The notes beneath the pieces were generated by a model that ran no database searches, had not been told where the DNA came from, and worked only from the letters and a program-made list of their open reading frames with translations. A program made the translations under genes and the position numbers. Positions 33,501-47,300 of a DNA stretch of 64,000 nucleotides are shown here, piece by piece (position 1 is the first letter of the stretch; every line of letters begins with the position of its first letter). This stretch comes from Diplodia intermedia (Eukaryota > Ascomycota > Dothideomycetes > Botryosphaeriales > Botryosphaeriaceae): NCBI GenBank assembly GCA_021495925.1, contig JAKEKT010000042.1:221982-285981 (forward strand), read 5' to 3'.

Positions 33501-34105
33501 CGATACTCTCGCCGCGTTCGATTTAAAGTAAAAACGGGCGAGAACTATAGAAAAATAGCTAAATAGCGAATATTTAAGCTAAAGTAGCCGTTACTACTAG
33601 TATCTACGGCTATCTAGTATAGTTAGTAACTAAGCTAATAGGGCTAAAAAGCCGAAATTTAAATTTCGATTAAGTAATCTCTATTTAGAGCTCTTTTTTA
33701 TCTAAATTTAGAAGTAGAATTATATAGCTAGTTTACTAGTAGTAATACTTCGGCTAGTTATAATAAATAATAAGCGAGTACCGGTCTTCGATAGAAGAAA
33801 GCTAAACGAATCTAACTAGTTAAGAAGGCTCTCTCTAAGAAGAGAACTTACTTACTATACTTTTTATCTCTATTTTATCGTTTTCTAAGGTCTCGCTTCG
33901 CTTTCTTTATTCTTTTAACTTTTTATACGCTCTCTATTTTTCTTAAGCTTTTAAGCGTATCGTTTCTAGTACTCTTCTAGAATCTTCTTCGATATATATA
34001 TATTTAGATATATAGATAGAAGCGAATTCTTCTAGAGAAGTCTCGTCTCTAATAGTCTAAAACTCTAGAGAGACGCTAAACTAAATAAATAAATAAATAA
34101 ATAAA
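27593..34105 (+). mobile_element. LINE copy 1 (Tad/I-like non-LTR retrotransposon), full length, RIP-inactivated
   Basis: About 6.5 kb ending in a TAAA-type tail (34,081-34,105). Right duplication AAAGAAATATAGATA (34,103-34,117) matches the left one at 27,578-27,592 except for one base. ORF1 region about 28,250-29,560. ORF2 begins near 29,590: an exonuclease/endonuclease/phosphatase domain with a QE motif near 29,685, DFN near 30,003 and DYK (from SDHK) near 30,235; reverse transcriptase with YIDD followed by ITIIAS near 31,654 and a KKTKLIYFTRS segment; an RNase H domain at about 32,515-32,920. The combination EN-RT-RNase H and the short simple tail fit the Tad1/I group of fungal LINEs. Most stops are former Gln or Trp codons. 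Cannot move by itself. Confidence 0.88.
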
Positions 34106-34776
34106 GAAATATAGATATAAGTCTTATTTCTACGCGAGATATATCTCGTATAAAACTACGAAGAAGTTACTCTAATTAAAATAGATATTATCGTACTAGA
34201 GAATATTATTATTAACGTAGTTAACGAAGTCGTAATAATTAAAAGCTATAAAAACGCTAAGATCTCGATCTTCGTACGAACTTAACTTTAAGACCGTATA
34301 CGAAATCTTCTTACTAGAGTAAGTAAAGATATAATTCTATTCGCTCTTTTTATTTTTCTAGTACGAATCTATCTCGCTAAGTTTCTATTTCTTAAAAGAT
34401 ACTTCGAATTTATTTTTACGTCCGTTTTAAACTAATTCTAATAAGCCTCTAAGACTATACTCTATATCTATATTCTAGATCGAAATATAGACGCGGTCTA
34501 GATACGAAATAATTTTAATAAGTAAATTACTATTTCTAGAAAGCGTCTACTAGAAAAAATATTCGATTATAAAATTACTTACGTCTAAAAAATTCTCTCG
34601 TAGTACTACGTAATAGCCGGCTTCGACGCTAATAAAATTAATTTCGAGCTCGAGAAACGTCTTTCTAACGAAGTAACTATTTACGATTATCTAGATATAC
34701 GACGAGCTCTAGCTATAATTATAGAAAAATACTCTAAAGTATAAAGAGATAATCTAGGCTTCGCGAAGGTCTTCGT
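34106..34776 (+). mobile_element. Chromovirus segment 2: protease-RT linker
   Basis: Between LINEs 1 and 2 lies 671 bp of the host element. In one frame (with Gln restored) it reads VLENIIINVVNEVVIIKS, then DRIRNLLTRVSKD, and ends in ALAIIIEKY and RDNLGFAKVFV. The last part corresponds to the conserved chromovirus segment just before the RT domain (usual pattern 'ypdvw.d.GfvdvPe.qwM'). The frame resumes exactly after LINE 2. Confidence 0.75.
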
Positions 34777-37700
34777 TAATTAGTAACGCATCTTTAAATT
34801 CGACCCTCGAGAATTACGTTAAGACCGATACTATTTAAAAGCCCTTAATTTTCTTAGCTAGAATCTCGATTCTTAGCTTCGTAGACGTACGCGCTATTAC
34901 GTAGTGCGTAGAAGAAAAGGTATTCTAGATAGTATTAGACTAGCTAGAACTTCGTAGTTCTTCTTATTCTCGAAAATTACTCGAATTCGCACTAAATTAT
35001 ATATAGAGTATCGTACGATACTAAGAAATTCGTTCTCGAAGTTATATTACGATAGCTTCTTTCTACGCCCGAAAATTCTACTCTAAAGTCTACTAGAAGC
35101 CTCTTTCTTAGGCCTTACTAAAGAGTTTTACGTATATAAATAACCCGATCGATTCGAGCTTTGCGCTAAGATATTTCTTAGTCTCTTAAAACCTTCGACG
35201 TCTTTATCGACTCTATCGGCCTCTTCGTTTACTTCTAGAGAGTAAGTAATTAAGAAAAATCCCCGCTTCGACCTAGACTTCTTTTATTTATAGCTTAGTT
35301 TAGACGAAACTAAAGCTAATAATTTATTTTCTAGTCTTTCTTTCTATTTATACTTTCCTCTACACGTTTTTCTTTTAGAAAGAGCTTAGAAATTTCTCTT
35401 TCGAATCTAGAATAGCTTCTTCGATATAGAAGTCTTTCTTCTCGAATTCTATTCTATCTTTCTTAGTATAGATAGAGGACTCCGAGACTATAAATACGAC
35501 TATAAAAAATTTCGAGAAACCCTTAGCTATATCTATTTCGCTATCGAGAATCGCTATTCTAAAGCCTTCGGCCTCTAAATCTACGAAAGAACTATTCGTT
35601 CGAGAAGGCCTACTTAAACGACGCGCTTTAATAGTCGTTTTAACTCTTTCGATAAAGAGAAAGAGCGGATTATCTACCTTTCGCTTTATCTATTACGAAG
35701 AAAGCGAGAAAAGTATAGTACTTTCGTCGAAAACTACGTAAAAGACTATTAATCGATCTCTTAGTCTTCTCGTTATAGCCGCGAACCTCTCGAAGACTAG
35801 AAAAGAATAAAGGTCTATTTTAGATCTAATTAAGATTATACGATAGTTTATCGAAATTAAAAGAACCGCGAATAAAGCCGACTTAATTCTCGCTACGTAG
35901 GTACGGGCCCTAAAAAAGATCGCGATAGACCTTACGAAAACTACGAGAATTCTCTTAAAGCCTATCGCCGTCTCTCTCTTAAAGTAGCTCTCGTAGAGGC
36001 CTACGTACGCGAATACGTAATTAGTTCGCCCTACGTAGAGGTCTATCGTAGTATTAAACTAGCTAATATCTACGTACGTCTTCGTAGCGGTAAAGACCTC
36101 GATAAACGCGAACGAGTTTACCTCCGTTTTCGAAAAAAAGTAGAAGAACCCCGTATAGAAGACTTTCGCGTCTAAGAAGACTACTCGTTAAGTAGTTCTT
36201 ATTTTAACTACGAAAATCGAAGATCTCTCGTCGTTTAGCCTACGTAACGTCTTTAATAAGATATTCTTAAATTAGCGAAATAAGAACGAGCCCGTTATTA
36301 CTATAGTCTCTCTTTTTTCGAAAAAGAACCTCGTTCTTATCGCGTGCGAGCCCTTCTCCGCCGAATTTCTTTTAAAGAATACGGCTATAATTAACTAGAT
36401 TATCTCTACTCGATCGATTACGAAGAACCGTACGTGGTTTAAAGTAGTAGTATACGACGTATCTATATAGAACTTCTCTACTCTCTCTCGCGAGAAGTTT
36501 AGAGAGGTTATTCGATTCGAAGTCGCGACCTTTAATCTTAAATTTAAGGTTATTAATATTCTCTACTAGCTTACGTTAAAGACGATAAGAAAAGAACGAC
36601 TACGATTCTTACTCGTTCTAGTCTTTAAGATCGAAAACGAGGCTCGCTAGACTATTTTAAGACGCTTCTTTATTAGAGGCGTCTTCTATAAGACTAAAAA
36701 GCTTAAAGGGCTAAGAAACGCTCTAAAGAACTCTAAATAAACTCGTTTTTAATAAGTTCTTTACGAGTTCTATAAGCTAACTTAAATAGAAGTATTTCGA
36801 TAACGAAATTCATTCTAGATATTATAGTAGAGTTAAAGATAGACCTCGTTCTATACTAAGAACCGTATATCTTATTCTATAAGAACTCGAACTTTCGGTC
36901 GATTAATTATCTCTCGTTCGTCTAAATTCTATCGGTCTATTCTTTCGATTTAAGGCCTTAAATATTAATCTACGTTTCCCGCTTTCTTAGAAGAATAAAG
37001 ATAAATTTAGAGATCGAATTCTAGTAAAGTTTCGATCTAATAGTTTTAAGTATAGAGTAGCGTAGGTCTAAGTTTAAGCTACTTAACTTATATAACTAGA
37101 AGAATTAAACGGGTAACGATTTTCGATATACTCTAGAACGCGTTCTATAATAGTAATTTCTTAGAACGTAGACTATAGTTACTAAGGATTTTAATATTTA
37201 TTATTTCTAGTAGAATTCGAAATCTTTCTTCTCGTCTAGCGCTAATCGACTAGTCGAATAGTTCGAAGAAAATAATCTATCTCTTCTAAACGAAGAAGAG
37301 AAAGATATCTTCTATCGTCTTTATCTAGAAAGAGAGACGGTTATCGATCTTACGCTAGCTACGTCGGCTTTAGCTAATAGAATTACCGGCTAGTAAACGA
37401 TTACGGACTTTAATTTCGATTATAAGGTAATTCTATTTAGTCTAGAACCGATAGGCTATACGGGACCTTCTACGGTAGCTACTACCGCTAGATTTAATAC
37501 GGGAAAGATCGACTAGTCTAAGTTTTAAGAAATCTTTAAATAATAGATAGAGACGGTAGTATTCGAAGCTCTAAAAAGCTTAGAATTAAACCCTCTATTA
37601 AAAGATATCTCTAGAAACTTAATAGAAGGTTCGATCCGCTAAATATTCGCGTTAGATGTCTTAGAGATAAGCCTTAACTAGACTATATCTATCGCGGCGA

Positions 37701-40700
37701 ACCGTTCTATTTCTCGATTAAAACTAGAAGCTCGTTCTAAACCGTAATAAACGAACGAGCTTTTAGAAGAACGAAGACGACTACGAAGAGAGGCCAACGC
37801 TTTTAAATCTCTACGTATAGAAGAGAATAAGCGACGATACTTAAATAGTCGAAACATCTACTTTAAAGCGGTTAAGAGGGCTAAACGCGAATACTAGAAT
37901 TCTTTTCTAGAAAAAGAAACTTTCGAGACTATCTTTAAGGCTATAGCTTATACTAAGCCTAGAACGCATACTAGAATTCTTAAGATTAGCCACGACACGT
38001 ATACGGGAAAATGTCTAGAAGATAGTTTTAAGAAAAAGTATTTAGTTCTTAGAAAGAGGCTCTTTTCGCCGTCTTCTTCTATCGCCTCTTTTAACTAGTA
38101 AAGCTACGTCTCTAAACGCTAGAACTAGTCGAAGCTTAGTTTAAGAAAAATTAAGAATACGTACTTTATATAAATTAAAGAGAAAACGCCGAGACTAGAC
38201 GCTATTACGTAGAAAATTATTATCTATACGTTTAGAGCGAAGTCTAGCGCCTTTAATAAGATCTTTTCTACGCTATTCGCCTACGAATATTATTCTACGG
38301 GCTAGCGTACGGCTATCGAAGTAATTCTAAGTAAGAAAAAGAGCGATACCGCGAATCTAAAGTTCTATCGTATTATTTCTCTTCTTAATTGCCTCGAAAA
38401 AGTACTAGAACGAATTACGGCTAAAAGATTAGATTATCTAGCGAAGACCTTCGACCTTCTTTATTACATCTAAATTAGAGAAAGATTAAAGAAATTCGCG
38501 ATCGATGCCGTAATACTTTTATCGAATAAAGTAGAGAAGAATCGCCGTCTTAAACGTAAGATCTTCGTACTTTTTCTCGATATTAAGAGCGTCTTTAACT
38601 ACGTAGCTAAAGAATAACTTCTAGCTATAATAGCTTAAATTAGTATATCGATTAATCTACTCGCGTAGATAAAGTCGTTTATATCTATACGAATATTAAG
38701 CCTCGCGTTTAACGGAGAAGAAGAAGAGTTTAGTCTAGTCGAGATAAATATACTATAAGAAAGCTTGATTTTATTTATTCTCTTCTTAATTTATCTTTAA
38801 GAGATATTTTTCGTCTCTAAGACTTTTTTTCTCTCTTATATTAACGATATTACGATAATAGCTAGCTCCGATAGCTAGAAAAGTAATAAGAAGATATTAG
38901 AGAAGAAGACGAAAAGACTCTTTACGCGAGACTATAAAAACTATATCGAATTCGATCTTAAGAAGACGAAGCTTATATACTTCGTCCGCTCTTTTAAAGA
39001 GAACTTAAAACCCCGCTCGATCTCTATTATATTATCTACGGGAAATGTAGTAGAATCGAAGAATTAGATTAAGTGGCTAGAAATCTACTTTAACTACGAA
39101 TTTATCTTTAAGACGTACGTATCTAAAAGAGTTAGCTAGGCCCGTTCGATCTTCTATCGTCTCTCTAAACTCGCTAACGTCGAGAGAGGGCTCTCTTTCT
39201 ACGTAGTTTATTAGCTTTATTTAGCTTACGTAACTACGATTATAGACTACGACTTCGAAATCTACTAGAAGAACTAGAGACGGTTTACCCGCTAATTAAA
39301 GATTCTTTAGAATCTTACTTTACGAAAGATTCTAGAGGTTTTTAAAACCGCCTCTATAATTTCTCTAGAAATAGAGAGTAAAATTCTACTAGCGAACATT
39401 TATCTAAACGAGTAGTTACGAAAATACGCTCTTAGAACGAATTTACTCGAAGAATCTTATTCTCTTTAAATCGAACTAGAGAAGATAAACCTAGACTAAC
39501 GAAAAATAGAGACGCCTACGTAGTTAGAGAAGATTAAACTTCTTCTTAAAGAGTAATCTACTTTCTTAGAAGAAGTCGACCTCTTCTACTTTTCGTCGTA
39601 GGCTATTAATCTTTTCTACGCGGCTACGATTAGCCCTCTAAGTAAAGAGAAGTAGGCTTCGGCCTACGTACTCGATATTATAGAGGTATTCTCTAATCGA
39701 ATAGCTATCTACTTCGACGTCTTAGTTCTATCTTCGAGTAAAAATATAGGTGTCGGAGTAGTAGTTTTCGATTTTAGCTAATCTAAAGAGAACCCGACGC
39801 GCTAGATTTATAAGAACCTCGGTTCGAAGAATCTAGTATATAACGGCGAGGTAGAAGAACTAGTAATAGCCCTTAACTTTATCGTTAGAAGCCGGGTTCG
39901 CGATAAAGATATAAGAATCTACGCGAATAACTAGACCGCGATTCTTAGACTAAAAAAGTTCTCTAATACGTCCGAATAAGATCGATAAGTCCGGGCTATT
40001 AGTTTAGCTAAAAAGCTAAGAGATAGAGAAAATATCGTCTCTCTAGAATAGTATCCCGGCTATACGAACGTTCTAGATAACGAGTACGCCGACTAGCTCG
40101 CTAAAAGCGCTACGAAGTATTCTATTAGAAGAGCTTCTACTTCTCTAAGCTTCTATCGAAGTAAGATTAAGTAGAAGACCTACGAAGAGTAGAAAAAGAA
40201 GCTTAAATTAGCGGCGAACTCGTTCTATAAACGTATCTTCGGTTTAGAGATAGGGCGGCGGCTTAAATCTTCTATAAAAGTTAGAGAAATAGTCTCTATC
40301 TTCTACTAGCTAAAGATTAGATACGAATACTTTAAGTTCTATCTTTATCGCCTCGACCACGCCGAAAACGACTAGTATAGATATAGTTATACGACTAGAT
40401 AAATATCGCGCTATTTACTTCTCTTCTACTCTCTTTATAGAAACCCCCGGGTTCTCTTAAAAGACGGGCTTAAGAAGAATCAACTCGAACTATTAGATCT
40501 CTATTTCTCGGCTCTAGAAGCTAGCTTAACGGCTAAGTTCTTAGAATAAATAAAGATTACTACTAGACGATAGTAATTAAACGACTTATCTAGCGAGGTC
40601 TAAATACGTATCGCTAGACGCTTATTTTACTTATTTTCTTTCTTCTATTCTCTTCTTTAGCTTCTTCTCGTTCTCGGCGTTCTCGCCGCGTTCGATTTAG

Positions 40701-41280
40701 AGCGAAAACGGGCAAGAACCGAAGAAAAACGGCTAAATAGCGGATATTTAAGCTAAAGTAGCCGTCTCTACTAGTATCTACGGCTGCCTAGTATAGTTAG
40801 TAACTAAGCTAATAGGGCTAAAAAGCTAAGATTCGAATTTTAGTTAAGTAATCTCTATTTAGAGCTCTTTTCTAGTTTCTAGATTTAAGAGTAGAGTTAT
40901 ATAGCTAGTTTACTAGTAGTAATACTTCGGCTAGTTATAATAAATAGTAAGTAAGTATCGGTCTTAGATAGAAGAACGCTAAACGAATCTAACTAGTCGA
41001 AAAGATTCTCTCTATAAAGAGAGCTTACTTACTTTACTTTTTATCTCTATTTTAGTCGTTTATCTTTACTCTCGCTTCGTTCTTCTACTATTCTTCTATC
41101 TTTTTACGCTCTCTATTTCTCTTATAAGCTTTTAAGCGTACCGTTTCTAGTACTCTTCTAGAACTCTATTCTAATACATATATATTTAGATATATAAGTA
41201 GAAGCGAATTCTTTCTAGAGAAATTTCGTCTCTAATAGTCTTAAACTCTAGAGAGACGTTAAACTAAATAAATAAATAAA
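34777..41280 (+). mobile_element. LINE copy 2, full length, RIP-inactivated
   Basis: Same element as copy 1, 6504 bp. A perfect 11-bp target-site duplication AAGGTCTTCGT flanks it (34,766-34,776 and 41,281-41,291). The tail is ACTAAATAAATAAATAAA. The RNase H part is especially readable here (about 39,700-40,110): NIGVGVVVFDFS, YNGEVEELVIAL, IRIYANN, NEYAD-LAKSATK. Differences from copy 1 are overwhelmingly C/T and G/A. Confidence 0.9.
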
Positions 41281-44200
41281 AAGGTCTTCGTCGAATAAAA
41301 AATAGCTATACTACTTAAAATAGAATAAAAACGCGATATAAAGTTTACTACTAAGATATACTTCTTATTTATAAAAGATAGAGTCGTAGTCGACGAAACA
41401 TTCGATAAGCTCTATAAATAAAAGAAACTAGACTAGATACGAACCTATACTATATTCGAATACTTAATATTTATAGTCTAGAAAAGACTACTTAAAGACG
41501 ACGAATAAATTAAGAAATCTCGCGTAGTCGTAGATATTAGAGGTCTTAACTAAATATTCGAGAAGAACTCTTACTCTCTTTCGATCTAAAATAATATTAT
41601 TAACGTTATATAAGACTATAATTTTATATTTATAATAAATATAACTTTTTTCTTCTACTAATAGCGTATTAAAAAGAAGAATCGCTATAAGCTTATCGTT
41701 AACTTCTACCGCGGCTAAGAATTCTTTAATATAGTAATAATAGAATATATTAACTTCGAATTATATAGCTAACGATAATTCGACGCTATTCTTCGCGAAT
41801 TTTAAACCTTCTATAGAGCGTATATCGACGACGTAATAGTCTTCGATAAAATACTATAATAATATCTTTAATATCTTAACCGCGTACTCGTAAAAATAAA
41901 TAAATATAATATTATAATATCTTCGATAAAAAGCTTTATCGAATATCTATACGCGAAGCTACTAGACTAAAAGATAAACGTTTTCGATCTAGTCTTTATT
42001 AAGAAACGTACGAAGACTATCGTTAAAATATCTTTTCTAAATATACTAAAGAACCTTAAGTACTAGATAGAAGTAATCGAATTTCTCTAATCTAAAATAT
42101 TATACTACGTATAGATTATTAAGCCGCTAACGAATTATAAAACGAAGCTCTTAAAAAAAAGTCTAATTAAGAGTAATACTAGACTCGTCTTTACTAAGAA
42201 AATAAAGATTATTCTTAAAGCTAATCGTAGAGCCGTTTTCGAAGCTATTTAAAAATATCTTAAAGACTCTCTATAGCTCGTATATTATAATTTTAATAGA
42301 CGTCTCTACGTTAACGTTAACTCTTCTAAAAAGAAAATCGGCGTTCTCGTCTATTATATTAAGGGCGACTCGAAACTACGTCTAGTCGACGATAAGATTT
42401 AGTCGTAGAATAATAATAAAATTAAGTCTATAATATTTCTATCTCGTATTCTAAAGCTAGCCGAGACTAGATACTAGTCTACTAAATTAAAGATAGTCGA
42501 AATTATATAAACCCTACGAAAAATTAAATATCTACTATACGTAGATATTAGTAACGATATCTATTTCTTTATAGATTATTACGTCGTTATCTTTATCGCG
42601 AAGTACTATAACCTCTAAACGATCTTTATAATCGATAAGATAAATCTTAAACTCGTTATTACTAGCTAGTATATCTCTTAATTTCGGCTTAAGATCTTCT
42701 ACCGCCTCGAAAAAATATATCTAGTACTCGATGCCTTTAGTCGTCTTATTAGCGAGATAGTAAAGCCTCTAAACGCGAAATCTAAAATACTAGACTCGAT
42801 TTACGTTTTCTTAGTTATAGTTATTAAAATATTCGACGACCTTAAAGCTCGTATATAAGTCGAGTATTAGTAAGACCGTTACTAGCGAAATATTCTTAAA
42901 GTAATAGCTACGATTCGTATTATCGATTAAAAGAAGAATAAATAATAAGCTATTAAGAAACTTACTAATACTATTATAAATTATATTAACGAAGAAGAAT
43001 AAGACGAACGCGAAGTATAAAGTCTAATATCGCTAATAGCTAAAAATATATCTATAGAGAATAATATACTAATTAATCTTATAGACGCATTAATATACGT
43101 ACTACTAAACTCTAAGCCTACGCGAGTCGAGATTCGTATCTTAATATAATAAATCTTATAGTAACTCTACGTTAGTAGGTCTAGTTAGCTATTACTATAA
43201 AATAAATCTCTATCGCCTCGCGCCACTAGAAGAATAGAGAAACGCGATATAACTAGACTTAAAAGATTTACTAGAGTCTTATATATTAACTCTATATATA
43301 TATAGAAGAATAACGAGTTCTTTAAAGCTATATAGAGTCTTCGCTTCTTTCTATATAACGGGCTAATATACTATATCGACTCCGAAGACGGTCGCCATCG
43401 ATTATATATTTTAAAAAGCATAGAGAAAGAAGTCTTTAAAATAACTTATAACGCGTAGTATTATAAAGGCTTCTAGCGTATCTATAATTAGATTCGAACC
43501 GCCGTCTTTATTAAGAAGCTTATAAGAAAGCTATAAGTATATCTAAAATACTACTCTATCTATTAAGTCTATTTAACTAAGCGCTACGTCTTCTATAGAG
43601 AGCTTTATTCTATCTAAAGCCCCGCCGCCTCGCGAGAGATTTAAACTATAGACTTTATCGTAAAGCTTTCTTTTACTAAGAGAGACTACGATATACTACT
43701 CTTTATTATCTATAAAATTACTAAGAAAATTCTTCTCGTAAAAGATAAGAAAGATTAGATAGTCTAAGACTAGACTAATAAGTACGTTTAAAAAATACTT
43801 TTCTAAGAATAAGAACTTTTCTATATTTAGATTACTAATCGTAATTCGCGATTTACTTTTAATTTTTAGAAATAAGTCTATAAGAAAATAAGAATTAAAT
43901 AATATATAATAATAATATACTATCTCTAAGTCGACGATTAATCGAAGAGAATAAACTAGATCGTTAAGATCGCGATTAGATATTACGTTATTATATATCT
44001 AAATAGTAAATAGATTATAATTCTATCGTATTTATAGGCCTCTCTTAATAACGTAATAAACGCTACGACTAGATTTTTCTCTAACTAATTACTATTTAGC
44101 GCGAACTCTAGAATCGATTTATTATTCGCTCTCGTCGACTCTCTATACGATCGCGAATAGTATCGCGATGCCGCGCGTTAAGAGGCTAATAAAGCTATAT

Positions 44201-44393
44201 TCTTCGTAGCTATTAAATAGAAAAAATAATACGACGCGAAATATAAGCCTCTACGACTTTATAAGAACGATAAGATATTTATACGCCTCTACTAGAGATA
44301 TAAAGCCCTCGAATACGCTAATCGAAAATTTTTATACTAACGAATAGAATTCTTTTCGATTAAGAATATCGTCGAAAAACTAATCTATAAAAT
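41281..44393 (+). mobile_element. Chromovirus segment 3: reverse transcriptase, RNase H and integrase
   Basis: The reading frame continues from segment 2. Visible are VDETFDKLYK, SRVVVDIRGLN near 41,529, RYKLIVNFYRGQE-type fingers near 41,680, and the catalytic YIDDVIVF at about 41,821. Then come an RNase H region (YYNFNRRLYVNVNSSKKKIG, near 42,280-42,340) and an integrase core beginning near 43,645 (TIDFIVKLSFTKRDYD, then FIIYKITKKILLVKDKKD) extending to the LINE 3 insertion site. The order RT-RNase H-integrase identifies Ty3/gypsy. Former Gln and Trp codons are now stops. Confidence 0.85.
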
Positions 44394-47300
44394 TAGGCCT
44401 CTACGTAGGGCGAACCGATATAGCCTTCGAATTCGACCCTCGAGAATTACGCTAAGATTAATATCGTTCGAAAGCCCTTAATTTTCTTAGCTAGAATCTC
44501 GATTCTTAGCTTCGTAGACGTATGCGCTATTACGTAGTACGTAAAAGAAGAGGTATTCTAAATAGTACTAGACTAGTTAGAGCTTCGTAGTTCTCTCTAC
44601 CCTCGAAAATCACTCGAATTCGCACTAAATTATATATAGAGTATTATACGGTACTAAGAAATTCGTTTTTAAAGTTATATTACGATAGCTTCTTTCTACG
44701 TTCGAGAATTCTACTCTAAAGTCTACTAGAAGCCTCTTTCTTAGGCCTTACTAAAGAGTTTTACGTGCATAGATAATTCGATCGATCTAAGCTTTACGCT
44801 AAGATATTTCTTAGTCTTTCGAAACCTTTAACGTCTCTATTAGTCTTATCGGCCTCTTCGTTTACTTCTAGAGAGTAAGTAATTAAGAAAAACCTCTACT
44901 TCGATCTAAGCTTCTTTTATTTACGGCTTAGTTTAGACGAAACTAAAGCCGATAATTTATTTTCTAGTCTTCTCTTCTATTTATACTTTCTTCTATACGT
45001 TTTTCTTTTAGAAAGAGCTTAGAAATTTCTTTTTTAAATCTAGAATAGCTTCTTCGAAGTAGAAGTCTTTCTTCTCGAACTCTACTCTATCTCTCTTAGT
45101 ATAGATAGAGGACTTCGAGGCTATAGATACGGCTATAAAAAATTTTAAGAAACCTTTAGCTACGCCTATTCTACTATCGAGAATCGCTATCTCGAAGCCT
45201 TCGGCCCTTAAATCTACGAAAGAACTATTCGTTCGAGAAGGCCTACTTAAACGGCACGTTTCGATAATTATTTCGACTTCTTCGATAAAGAGAAAGAGCG
45301 AATTAGCTATCTTTCGCTTTATTTACTACGAAGAAAGCGAGAAAAGTATAGTACTTTCGTCGAAAACTATATAAGAAGCTATCGATTAGTCTCTTAGTCT
45401 TCTCGTTATAGCCGCGAACCTCTTAAAGACTAGAAAAGAATAAAGGTCTATTTTAGATCTAATCGAGATTATACGATAGTTTATCGAAATTAAAAGAACT
45501 ATAGATAAAGCCGGCTCGATTCTCGCTACGTAGATACGGGCTCTAGAAAAGACCGCGATAGACCTCGCGAAAACTACGAGAATTCTCTTAAAGTCTATCG
45601 TCGCCCCCCTCTCGAAGTAGCCCTCGTAGAGGCCTACGTACGCGAATACGTAATTAGTTCGTTCTATATAGAGGCCTATCGTAGTATCGAGCTAGCCGAT
45701 ATCTACGTACGTCTTCGTAGCGGTAAAGGCCTCGATAAACGCGAATAGGTTTACCCCCGTTTTTAAAAAAAAGTAGAAGAACTTCGCGTAGAAGACTTTC
45801 GCGTCTAAGAAGACTATTCGCTAAGTAGTTCTTATCTCGACTACGAAAATCGAAGACCTCTCGTCGTTCGACCTACGTAACGTCTTTAATAAGATATTCT
45901 TGAACTAGCGAAATAAGAACGAGCCCGTTATTACTATAGTCTCTCTTTTTTCGAAAAAGAACCTCGTTCTTATCGCGTACGAGCCCTTCTCCGCCGAATT
46001 TCTTTTAAAGAATACGGCTATAATTAACTAGATTATTTCTACTCGATTAATTACGAAGAACCGTACGTAGTTTAAAGTAGTAATATATAACGTATCTACG
46101 CGGGACTTCTCTACTCTCTCTCGCGAGAAGTTTAGAGAGGTTATTCGATCTAAAGTCGCGATCTTTAATCTTAGATTTAAGATTATCGGCACCTTCTACT
46201 AGCTTACGTCGAAGATAATAAGAGAAGAACGGCTACGATTCTCGCTCGTTCTAGTCTTTAAGATCGAAGACGAGGCCCGCTAAACTATCTTAAGACGCTT
46301 CTTTATTAGAGACGTCTTCTATAAGACTAAAAAGCTTAAAGAGCTAAGAAACGCTCTAAAGAACTCTAAATAAACTCGTTTTTAATAAGTTCTTTACGAG
46401 TTCTATAAGCTAACTTAAATAGAAGTATTTCGATAACGAAATCTATTCTAAACATCGTAGTAAAGTTAAAGATAGACCTCGTTCTATACTAAGAATCGTA
46501 TATCTTATTCTACGAGAACTTAGGCTTTTAGTTAATTAATTATCTCTTATTCGTTTAAATTCTATCGGTCTATTCTTTCGATCTAAGGCCTTAAATATTA
46601 ACCTACGTTTCCCGCTTTCTTAGAGAAATAGAGGTGAATTTAGAGGCCGAATTCTAGTAAAGTCCCGACCTAATAGTTTTAAGTATAGAATAGCGTAGGT
46701 CTAAGTTTAAGCTACTTAACTTATATAACTAGAAGAATTAAACGGGTAACGATTCCCGATATACTCTAAAACGCGTTCTATAATAGTAATTTCTTAGAAC
46801 GTAGGCTATAGTTATCGAGGATTTTAATATTTATTATTTCTAGTAGAATTCGAAATCTTCTCCCTCGTCTAGCGCTAATCGGCTAGTCGAATAGTTCGAA
46901 GAAAATAATCTATCTCTTCTAAACGAAGAAGAAAAAGACATCTTTTACCGCCTCTATCTAGAAAGAGAGACGGTTATCGATCTTACGCTAGCTACGTCGG
47001 CTTTAGCTAATAGAATTACCGGCTAATAAACGATTACGAACTTCGATTTCGATTATAAGATAATTCTATTTAGTCTAGAATCGATAGGCTATACGGAACC
47101 TTCTACGATAGCTACTACCGCTAGATTTAATACGGGAAAGACCGACTGGCCTAAGTTTTAAGAAATCTTTAAATAATAGATAGAGACGATAGTATTCGAA
47201 GCTCTAAAAAGCTTAGAATTAAACCCTCTATCGAAAGATATCTCTAGAAACTTAATAGAAGGTTTAATCCGCTAAATACCCGCGTTAGATGTCTTAGAGA

